Source of the DNA: Phycisphaerales bacterium
GTDB taxonomy: Bacteria; Planctomycetota; Phycisphaerae; UBA1845
NCBI GenBank assembly: GCA_020852275.1
Contig: JADZBE010000004.1
Span: forward strand, 62,001 to 126,000
DNA: 64,000 bases
Direction of reading: 5' to 3'
The notes under the pieces were generated by a model. It saw only the letters and a list, made by a program, of their open reading frames with translations. It did no database searches and had not been told where the DNA came from. A program made the position numbers and the translations under genes. Positions 42,789 through 49,555 of this stretch are shown piece by piece (the stretch's first letter is position 1; every line of letters begins with the position of its first letter).

Positions 42789-44867
42789 ATGATCCGAAAG
42801 AACGATCGATGCGGCAGAAGTCAGTTTGCGGCGGTGTTCCTGTCGGCCGCGCTGTGGGTTCTGGGCAGCGCGACGCCGGCGCCGGCGCAGATCTATGATG
42901 TGGTCGAGCTGGCGGTTCCGGAGGCCTGGTTCGTCAATACCACACGGATCAACGCAAACGGGACCGTGGCCGGAGACAGCGAGGACGAAGACCTGAACTC
43001 CACGGCGTTCATCTGGCGCGACGGCGTCTTCACTCATCTTCCGCCAGGCGAAGGGTTCGCGCAGTCGTCTGCTTTGGACGTGAATGACCTGGATCAGATT
43101 GCGGGCACGCTCGACAAGCTGAACTACGGCCAGAGCCAGGCGTTTCTGTGGAGCGTGGACGGCATGATCGAAATGACGCCGTTGGTGGAAAGAGGTTCGA
43201 CGACGGGCATTGGTCTGAACAACTCGGGACTGGTGGTCGGCTGTGCCCAGGACGTGGACTCCATCGTGGCCGTCCTCTGGCGCGACGGCGTGCCCGAGCG
43301 CGTGGGCGGCAGCCACAACTACTTCTACAGCGTCGCCTACGACGTGAACAACTCCGGCGTCATCTGCGGCGAAGCCATCACGCGAGAATACCATGCCGTC
43401 CCCTTTGTCACGGAGGACGGCGTGATGTCCGAGCTGCCGCTGCCCGAGGGGAGCACCGACGCGCAGGCGTTGCACATCAACGACTCCGGCGTGGCGGCCG
43501 GGTACGCGTACAACAGCGGCAATGAGCTGTTGGCCGTGGTCTGGGCGCGAGGCCGGGTGACGGACCTGGGGCACCTGGGGAGGCGTTTTTCGGTCGCCGC
43601 GGGGATGAACAACCTGGGGCAGGTGGTGGGCTTCTCGACGACCCGTGAGGGACGCCAGCACGCGTTCCTGTGGCGCTTCGGCATGATGGTCGATCTCAAC
43701 GACATGATCCCGCCCTACTCGGGCTGGGTGCTCGAAGAAGCGACGGCGATCAACGACGACGAGCGCATCGTCGGCATGGGCATTCATGACGGCGAATACG
43801 TCGGCTTCATGCTCGTCCCGGCGCAGTTTTCGCAGAACAATGACTGGGATTACGACGACGTCGCCAACGAGCTGGACAACTGCCCCGAGCGGTTCAACCC
43901 GCAGCAGCGGGACACGGACTTCGACGGAACCGGCGACGTCTGCGACAACTGCCCGACGCTTTCCAACGCGGACCAGCAGGATTCGGACGGGAACGGCGTG
44001 GGCGACGTGTGCGAGGGAATCGGCGGCGGGGAGTTGGAAGACGGCGACGACGACGGAGTTCCGGACGGCGCCGATCAATGCCCTGATGGAGATGACTCCA
44101 TCGACAGCGACGGCGACGGCACGCCGGACTGCGCCGACGGATGCCCGCATGACGACACCCAGGTCGAGCCAGGCCCGTGCGGCTGCTCGCAGACCGGCGG
44201 CGACGTGGACGGCGACGGGATCGCGGACTGCGTGGATAACTGCACGCAGACCGGCAATCCCGGACAGTTCGACGCCGACGGCGATTCCATCGGCGATGCA
44301 TGTGACAACTGTCAGAGCATCCGCAACGACACGCAGTCGGACTCCGACGGCGACGGGACGGGCGATGCCTGCGACGGTTGCCCGACGGATCCGAACAAGC
44401 AGGCGCCGGGCAAGATGGGATGCGGCGCGGGGGAACCCGATTCCGGCTCAGGCGCCGATGACGGCGGGGACGGGGGAGACGACGGAGACGGGGGTGACAG
44501 CGGCATCGACCTGTGCCCCGACGATCCCGACAAGAAGCTGCCCGGCTCGTGCGGCTGCGGGACGCCGGACCTCGACAGCGACAACGACGGCATTGCCGAT
44601 TGCCACGACAACTGCCCGAACGCCGCGAATCTCGATCAAACGGACTCGGACGCGGACGGCGTGGGCGACGCTTGCAGTGAATCCACGTCCGACCGCCCGT
44701 CGTCCGGCGACGGCGACGGATCGAGCGCTTCGCGGCCAGTGTGCGGTCTCGGGCTGATGGGGATGTCGCCGCTGATCGCGCTGGGGCTGATGAACTTGCG
44801 GAAACGGCGCGTGCGAACCTTGCGAAGCGCGCGACGTTTGCGAAATGCGCGACGACCGCGCGGATGA
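42789..44867 (+). CDS. secreted HAF-repeat/thrombospondin type 3 repeat protein with C-terminal anchor
   Basis: Exported 692-residue protein. AGGAG lies 8 nt before the ATG at 42789; signal peptide FAAVFLSAALWVLGSATPAP. Residues ~25-350 are HAF-type extracellular repeats (INANGTVAGDSEDED, AFIWRDGVFTHLPPGEGF, DVNDLDQIAGTLDKLNYGQ, AGMNNLGQVVGFSTTREG), probably beta-propeller-like. Residues ~355-640 are acidic thrombospondin type 3 repeats that bind calcium (NCPERFNPQQRDTDFDGTGD, DNCPTLSNADQQDSDGNGVG). The end PVCGLGLMGMSPLIALGLMN-LRKRR is a hydrophobic segment plus Arg cluster, like C-terminal sorting/anchor signals (compare MYXO-CTERM types). It is therefore probably surface-attached. It converges on the amidohydrolase array. 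Confidence 0.85.
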   Translation: MIRKNDRCGRSQFAAVFLSAALWVLGSATPAPAQIYDVVELAVPEAWFVNTTRINANGTVAGDSEDEDLNSTAFIWRDGVFTHLPPGEGFAQSSALDVNDLDQIAGTLDKLNYGQSQAFLWSVDGMIEMTPLVERGSTTGIGLNNSGLVVGCAQDVDSIVAVLWRDGVPERVGGSHNYFYSVAYDVNNSGVICGEAITREYHAVPFVTEDGVMSELPLPEGSTDAQALHINDSGVAAGYAYNSGNELLAVVWARGRVTDLGHLGRRFSVAAGMNNLGQVVGFSTTREGRQHAFLWRFGMMVDLNDMIPPYSGWVLEEATAINDDERIVGMGIHDGEYVGFMLVPAQFSQNNDWDYDDVANELDNCPERFNPQQRDTDFDGTGDVCDNCPTLSNADQQDSDGNGVGDVCEGIGGGELEDGDDDGVPDGADQCPDGDDSIDSDGDGTPDCADGCPHDDTQVEPGPCGCSQTGGDVDGDGIADCVDNCTQTGNPGQFDADGDSIGDACDNCQSIRNDTQSDSDGDGTGDACDGCPTDPNKQAPGKMGCGAGEPDSGSGADDGGDGGDDGDGGDSGIDLCPDDPDKKLPGSCGCGTPDLDSDNDGIADCHDNCPNAANLDQTDSDADGVGDACSESTSDRPSSGDGDGSSASRPVCGLGLMGMSPLIALGLMNLRKRRVRTLRSARRLRNARRPRG

Positions 44868-44899
44868 TCGCTGTCGCGTCGGAGTTGACGCTTCAACCA

Positions 44900-44926
44900 C
44901 CTCGGCGCCGGGTCACGGCGCCGAGG
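44900..44926. terminator. perfect hairpin between converging genes
   Basis: CCTCGGCGCCG-GGTCA-CGGCGCCGAGG, 11-bp perfect arms, lies between the HAF/TSP3 gene (ends 44867) and the last amidohydrolase gene. It includes that gene's stop codon (44913-44915). Probably a shared, bidirectional terminator. Confidence 0.7.
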
Positions 44927-46427
44927 CTCTGGTTTCGGGTTTGGCGGGAGTCGCCGGGACGCCGGGTTCCGCCGTCCAGTCCGCGCCGAGCCGCCGGGGC
45001 CAGTAGTCGTTCGGCGCGGGGGCGTTCACGTCGCCGCCCGGGCGGATGTGCGACAGGAGCGTGTCCTTCTCGCGGTCAAAAGCGATGCGTCCGTTGACGA
45101 CGGCCCAGCGCGTCAGCGTCATGTAGTGCAGCAGGTCGCCGTCCACGATGCAGAAGTCCGCGTCCTTGCCGACGTCGATCGAGCCGACGCGGTGATCGAC
45201 GCCCAGCACTTTCGCCGCGTCGAGCGTCATGGCGCGGATGGCCGCGTCCTGCGGAAGCCCGCCGCGCACCGCGAACGCCGCCTCCATGTTGAAGTGCGTC
45301 AGGTCTTCGCCGACCACCCCCCACGTTGAAACGGAAAGCCCCGGCGGCAGGATCGCCAGGCGCACGCCGTGGTTGTAGAGGATGGCCGCGTTCTCGATGG
45401 AGGACCCGTTGGCGCGCGAGCGCAGCTCGTCGGCATCGACGCGCGTGCGCGGCGTCACCACGGCGGACACTCCCGCGCGCGCCAGCTCCGGCGCAATCGT
45501 CCAGCCTTCGTAGGCGCTGCGCACCACCATGCGCAGGTTGTACCGGCCCGCCAGATCGCACGCCTCGTGCAGATCGTGGGCGGTGTCCGCGGCGATCTCC
45601 GCCACGGCCTCGCGCTTCAGCAGTTTGAGGTACTTCTCGTTCTCGCCCTTGATCCACTTGTCGTCCGGCTTTTCGGCGCTCTTGTTGGTTTTGACCTCCT
45701 GCTCGTACGCCTCGGTCTTGCGGATGTGCTCGAGCAGCTTGTCAAACGACTGGCGCAGCTTGCGGCGCTGCTCGGGGCTGCGCGTCGCGTAGTTGAGGCT
45801 CACCAGCGGCTCCTTGCGCACGACCATGTCCTCGACGCTGCCGAAGGTCATCTTCGCCACCGCGTCGCCGGAGAGAACCGTGGTGATGCCCGCGGCCAGC
45901 CCCAGCGTCATGTTGAGCGAGAAGACGTCCGTGCCGTCGTCCGGATTGCTGCCGGCGTGGAACCCCGTGCCGCGGACGGCCACGAGTCCCGGATAGATGT
46001 GGTGCCCCGCGGCGTCGAGGATTTCGGCGTCCTTGGGGACCTCCAGTCCCGCGCCGATGGCGTGAATCTTGCCGTTTTTGCAGAGGACGGTCACGTTGCG
46101 CAGGTCCCCGCCGGAGACCGTGTGCACCACGCCGCCCTTGACTGCGAAGAAACGGTCCTTCTTCGGCTCTTCTTCTTTCTTCTCATCCTTCTTGTCCGCC
46201 GGCTTGGCGTCGGCGGGCTTGCTCTCCGCCGGTTTGGCGTCCGGCTTGGGAGGCTCTTGAACCGGGTCGATCCTCGCGTCAGCGGCGAGCGCAGACGCGG
46301 CGGGCGCAGGCGCGGCGTTCGCCTCCGCGGCGGCAACCGCGGGAGAAATCGACCCCGCCGCCACGATCGCCGTCAACAGCGCAAGGAATCGGAACATGCG
46401 TCCAGCAGTGCCCGGGCAGCGCGTCAT
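44913..46427 (-). CDS. secreted amidohydrolase-family protein H, degenerate metal site
   Basis: Eighth and last gene of the array, 504 residues. The ATG at 46427 shares its A with the TGA of the previous gene (TGATG overlap) and has GGAGGAG upstream, so it is translationally coupled. Signal peptide MFRFLALLTAIVAAGSISPA. A Lys/Pro/Glu/Asp/Ala-rich segment (residues 58-92) precedes the usual amidohydrolase start FFAVKGGVVHTVSGGDLRNV. The first-motif position reads PGLVAVRGTG, so the H-x-H ligands are R and T. The later D-R-R-x-G-S-I-x-x-G-K-D-A-D-F motif (HRVGSIDVGKDADFCIVDGD) is well kept, so the fold is preserved. A second charged insertion (EHIRKTEAYEQEVKTNKSAE) lies mid-protein. Predicted non-catalytic or altered. 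Confidence 0.85.
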   Translation of the reverse strand: MTRCPGTAGRMFRFLALLTAIVAAGSISPAVAAAEANAAPAPAASALAADARIDPVQEPPKPDAKPAESKPADAKPADKKDEKKEEEPKKDRFFAVKGGVVHTVSGGDLRNVTVLCKNGKIHAIGAGLEVPKDAEILDAAGHHIYPGLVAVRGTGFHAGSNPDDGTDVFSLNMTLGLAAGITTVLSGDAVAKMTFGSVEDMVVRKEPLVSLNYATRSPEQRRKLRQSFDKLLEHIRKTEAYEQEVKTNKSAEKPDDKWIKGENEKYLKLLKREAVAEIAADTAHDLHEACDLAGRYNLRMVVRSAYEGWTIAPELARAGVSAVVTPRTRVDADELRSRANGSSIENAAILYNHGVRLAILPPGLSVSTWGVVGEDLTHFNMEAAFAVRGGLPQDAAIRAMTLDAAKVLGVDHRVGSIDVGKDADFCIVDGDLLHYMTLTRWAVVNGRIAFDREKDTLLSHIRPGGDVNAPAPNDYWPRRLGADWTAEPGVPATPAKPETRASAP

Positions 46428-47914
46428 CACTTCTTCTCCTCCGCGTTCCACACGATCTCGCCCGCGATCATGACCCGGCTCACTTTCGAGAGCGGATTGA
46501 GCGGATCACCCGCGAAAAACGCCAGGTCCGCGTCCTTGTCCTTTTCAATCGAGCCCAGCCGCGATCCCATGCCCACGGCGTTCGCCGCGTACAGCGTCGC
46601 GCCTTTGATGGCGTCCTTGCGGTCCAACCCCGCGCGGACGAGGTCGGCCAGCCGATCCCGAAAACGCGCGAACTCCAGAGGCGCGTCGAACCACGGCGCC
46701 AGCGCCACCTCGCAGCCCGCCTTGGTCAGGTCCGCCACGAGGTTGACCTGCTCAACGGAGAACGGCAGGTAGAACACGGCCGGCGGCATCACGATCCGCG
46801 TCTTCTTCTCGCCCAGTTCCTTGACCGTGTAGTCGTAGTCCGACTCGCGGAAGGGCAGGCGCTGACCCAGCATGTACGTCCGGGGGAACTGCTTGTGCGG
46901 CTTGAGCACGTCCTCGGCGTGCAGATAGTCCGCGGCCTGGTCCAGCTCGATGAACAGCGGCACGTCGGTCTTGCCCTGGATCAGGTCGATGAGCGGCTGG
47001 TGCTTGGCGTCCATCGTCGGAGGCACGAACTGCTCCGGGTCTTTCTTCTCGCCTTCCTTGGGCGGCTCGCCGGGCTTCGGCTCGGGGGGGGGAACCGCGC
47101 CCGTATCGGCCGCGCTCGCGGTCGCATCACCGGCGCCGGTTGCGCCGGATGCATCCGCCTTCGGCTTCGGCGGCGGCTTGTCCTCGGGCTTGGGCTGCGG
47201 TTTGTCTTCCGGCTTGGGTTGCGGCTTGTCGCCCGGCTTGGGCGCTTCGCCTTCCTTTTTCTGCTGCTCTTCCTGCTTCTTCTTCTCAGCCTCTGCTTTT
47301 TCTTTCTGCTTCTTGTCCCACTCTTCCTTGGCTTTGGCGACCTTGTCGATCTCCTCCTGTGCCTTCTTGAGAGCGTTGCGCAGGGTGGCCTTGTCCTGAC
47401 CGGGGTTCGTCATGTCCACGCGGAGATACGCGGCGTCCTTCAACTTGCGGAGGGTCTCCGGTCCGCCGGTGCGCATCACGCTGGACACGCCCGCGATGCC
47501 GCTGCCAAACGGGTAGTAGCACACGGACGTGAAGCCCGCCTGGAGGAACTCCTCGAACTCGACCTGCGAAGGCACGACTTCGTCGCCGGCCTTGATGTCG
47601 CCGTGCACCCCGCCGCGGTTGAACGCGGGGAGCTGGAAGCGCGTTCGGGGGTGGATCATGCCGGGCATGACGGTCTCGCGGCGCGCGTCGATGACCGTGG
47701 CGCCGTCGGGGTATTCGAGATTCTGCCCGACGAGGCGGATCTTGCCGTCGGCGATCACGATCATCCCCGGCGAGAGTTCCTCCCCGGAGACGGTGATGAC
47801 CTTGGCGGCCTTGACGACGACGAACTTCTCCTCGCCGCCGGTTTGTGCTGGAGCTGAGGCCGCAGCCAGCAGCGTCGTGACGGCCGTGATGCTCAATCGA
47901 AAGAAATTCCTCAT
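46427..47914 (-). CDS. secreted amidohydrolase-family protein G, degenerate metal site
   Basis: Seventh gene of the array, 495 residues. AGGAAG before the ATG at 47914; signal peptide RLSITAVTTLLAAASAPAQ. The N-terminal beta part (VVVKAAKVITVSGEELSPGM) and C-terminal MGSRLGSIEKDKDADLAFFA are standard for imidazolonepropionase-like amidohydrolases. The first metal motif reads PGMIHPRTRFQL; both ligand positions are Arg. A ~120-residue insertion (about residues 190-310) is a Lys/Glu coiled coil (AKAKEEWDKKQKEKAEAEKK) followed by K-P-x-P-K-P-E-D repeats. It follows gene F after a 255-bp gap full of repeats and is TGATG-coupled to gene H. Probably not a metal hydrolase in the classic sense. Confidence 0.85.
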   Translation of the reverse strand: MRNFFRLSITAVTTLLAAASAPAQTGGEEKFVVVKAAKVITVSGEELSPGMIVIADGKIRLVGQNLEYPDGATVIDARRETVMPGMIHPRTRFQLPAFNRGGVHGDIKAGDEVVPSQVEFEEFLQAGFTSVCYYPFGSGIAGVSSVMRTGGPETLRKLKDAAYLRVDMTNPGQDKATLRNALKKAQEEIDKVAKAKEEWDKKQKEKAEAEKKKQEEQQKKEGEAPKPGDKPQPKPEDKPQPKPEDKPPPKPKADASGATGAGDATASAADTGAVPPPEPKPGEPPKEGEKKDPEQFVPPTMDAKHQPLIDLIQGKTDVPLFIELDQAADYLHAEDVLKPHKQFPRTYMLGQRLPFRESDYDYTVKELGEKKTRIVMPPAVFYLPFSVEQVNLVADLTKAGCEVALAPWFDAPLEFARFRDRLADLVRAGLDRKDAIKGATLYAANAVGMGSRLGSIEKDKDADLAFFAGDPLNPLSKVSRVMIAGEIVWNAEEKK

Positions 47915-48016
47915 GTCGCTTCCTGATCCGGCGGGTCCAGCCCGCCCCGCGTGTTTTCGATCTCTCGCGCGCCGGTGTAGCGCCTCATCGCAATCGCAAC
48001 TTATCCCCGCCGGACC

Positions 48017-48073
48017 GCTCCCTTACGGTCGCGGCTCGGTGCGGACGAACTCGCTCCCTTACGGTCGCGGCTC
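48017..48073. repeat. two inverted copies of the GAGCCGCGACCGTRAGGGAGC repeat
   Basis: GCTCCCTTACGGTCGCGGCT(C) occurs at 48017-48037 and 48053-48073, the inverse of copies at 8303 and 26450. It sits in the 255-bp gap between amidohydrolase genes F and G. Confidence 0.8.
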
Positions 48074-48110
48074 TGTCTCGCGGCTCTGTTTCGCCGCTTC
48101 TGCGTCCAGG

Positions 48111-48166
48111 CGTTTCGACGTTTTGACGTTTCAGCGTTTCGACGTTTCGACGTTCCAGCGTTTCAG
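48111..48166. repeat. 7 x 8-bp CGTTTCGA array
   Basis: Seven contiguous octamers (CGTTTCGA, CGTTTTGA, CGTTTCAG, CGTTTCGA, CGTTTCGA, CGTTCCAG, CGTTTCAG) end 3 bp beyond the stop codon of amidohydrolase F. Unlike the heptamer arrays, period is 8. Confidence 0.85.
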
Positions 48167-48169
48167 CCC

Positions 48170-49555
48170 TTAGAACCGCCGGTTGAGCTTCGCGTCGTAC
48201 ACGATCTTCCCGTGGATTACCGTTACCTCGCACGAGCTGCGCGGATCGAGCGGGTCGCCGGTCCAGACGCAGAACTCCGCCTGCTTGCCCACCTCGATCG
48301 TGCCGACCTCCTTGTCCACCATCAGCGCCTCCGCGGGGATGCGCGTCAGACCCTTGATGCCCTCGTACGGAATCCAGCCGTAATAGCAGCCCATCGCGGC
48401 CTGGAACGGCAGTTGCTCCTGCGGGACCACCGGCGCGTCGGTGTTGATGCCGAGCAGCGGGTTGCCCGCCTGCCACCAGCGCGCGGCGTTGCCGTGAATC
48501 TTGCGCTGCGTGCGGTCGAGGTGATAGGCGCGCGGGCCTTGAATGGTGTAGATGCTGTGCCCCTTCGCCATGGCCTCAATAATCAGCGGCGCGACCTTCC
48601 ACCCGTCGAACTCGCTGTGGTCGAGCACGGTGCGGATGTCCAGCTTGCGCGCGAGCATGTCCACGGTGGTGAGCACCACCTGGTAAATCTGCGTGTGAAC
48701 GGACGCGGGGAACGTGCGGGCGAACAAGCCTCGGAAGCCGTCGAAGATCGGATCGAACGCGGGCTTCTCTTTCGTCTCGCCCTTCTCGAACTTCACCCAG
48801 GCCTCGTGATAGGCCTTCGCCTTCTCCAGCGTCTGCCGGGTGTTGAAGTTCATGAACATGCGCCCCACGCCCCACCAGTAGCGCTCGGGGTTTCCCGCCT
48901 GGGCGATCTTGATCGAGCCGGGCGAGCGGACCACCATGTCGGCCACCGAGTCGCCGGCGGTCTTGCTGACGGTGCCGAACCCGCTCATGTTGGTGCCGCT
49001 GCCGGGAATGAGCAGGGCGGTCGTGACCCCGCCGGCGACGGCGCGGTTGATGTTGCTGTTGTGCGGCTCGACCGTGTCCAGCGTGCTTAAGCCCGGGTTG
49101 GTGAGGTACACCATGTCGTTGAGGTCGGAGAGCGAGCCGACCACGTGGTCGTGGCAATCGACGAACCCCGGCACGATCCAGCACGCGGGCATCTCGATGC
49201 GCCGGTAGCCGGAGGGAACCTGCACCGCTGACTGCTTGCCGACTTTTTCGATCATCCCGCCGGAGACGAGCACCACGGCGTTGTTGATGACGGAGTCGGT
49301 CTTGTCCATGACCAGCACCTTGCCGACGATGAACGCAAGCTTGGGCGAGTCATCAGCCTGAAGCGCGGATGTGCAGGCGCAGAGCACCGCGGCGATGGCG
49401 ATCGTGAACCGGCGGGCGAACGTGCCTCGCCGGCGAGGCTCTTCCCGCTTGCCTGCCGCCTGCGGACACGGAAATGACGCTTCCTGACGGGCGCGGCTCA
49501 GTTGCCCGTTGCCCATTGCCTGTTGCCTGTGGCCTGTTGCCTGTTGCCTGCTCAT
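48170..49555 (-). CDS. secreted amidohydrolase F, the one with an intact metal site
   Basis: Imidazolonepropionase-like metal hydrolase, 461 residues. The ATG at 49555 overlaps the stop of gene E (ATGA) with GGAGGGAAG upstream. Metal ligands are all in place: H135-D-H137 (PGFVDCHDHVVGS), H287 (SVHTQIY), H313 (TVLDHSEFDG), D373 (GINTDAPVV), followed by GTIEVGKQAEFCVWTGDPLD. The n-region before the signal core (RRFTIAIAAVLCACTSALQA) is unusually long because codons ~3-19 are made of seven 7-bp repeats. No ATG/GTG/TTG lies between the repeats and the signal core, so the repeats appear to be translated. A gain or loss of a repeat would shift the frame. Substrate is unknown; peptides, cyclic amides or N-acyl compounds are typical for the family. 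Confidence 0.9.
   Translation of the reverse strand: MSRQQATGHRQQAMGNGQLSRARQEASFPCPQAAGKREEPRRRGTFARRFTIAIAAVLCACTSALQADDSPKLAFIVGKVLVMDKTDSVINNAVVLVSGGMIEKVGKQSAVQVPSGYRRIEMPACWIVPGFVDCHDHVVGSLSDLNDMVYLTNPGLSTLDTVEPHNSNINRAVAGGVTTALLIPGSGTNMSGFGTVSKTAGDSVADMVVRSPGSIKIAQAGNPERYWWGVGRMFMNFNTRQTLEKAKAYHEAWVKFEKGETKEKPAFDPIFDGFRGLFARTFPASVHTQIYQVVLTTVDMLARKLDIRTVLDHSEFDGWKVAPLIIEAMAKGHSIYTIQGPRAYHLDRTQRKIHGNAARWWQAGNPLLGINTDAPVVPQEQLPFQAAMGCYYGWIPYEGIKGLTRIPAEALMVDKEVGTIEVGKQAEFCVWTGDPLDPRSSCEVTVIHGKIVYDAKLNRRF
49501..49549. repeat. 7 x 7-bp GTTGCCT array inside the 5' end of amidohydrolase F
   Basis: GTTGCCC-GTTGCCC-ATTGCCT-GTTGCCT-GTGGCCT-GTTGCCT-GTTGCCT: seven exact-length heptamers occupying codons about 3-19 of the minus-strand gene. 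Because 7 is not a multiple of 3, each unit change moves the frame. Confidence 0.9.
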
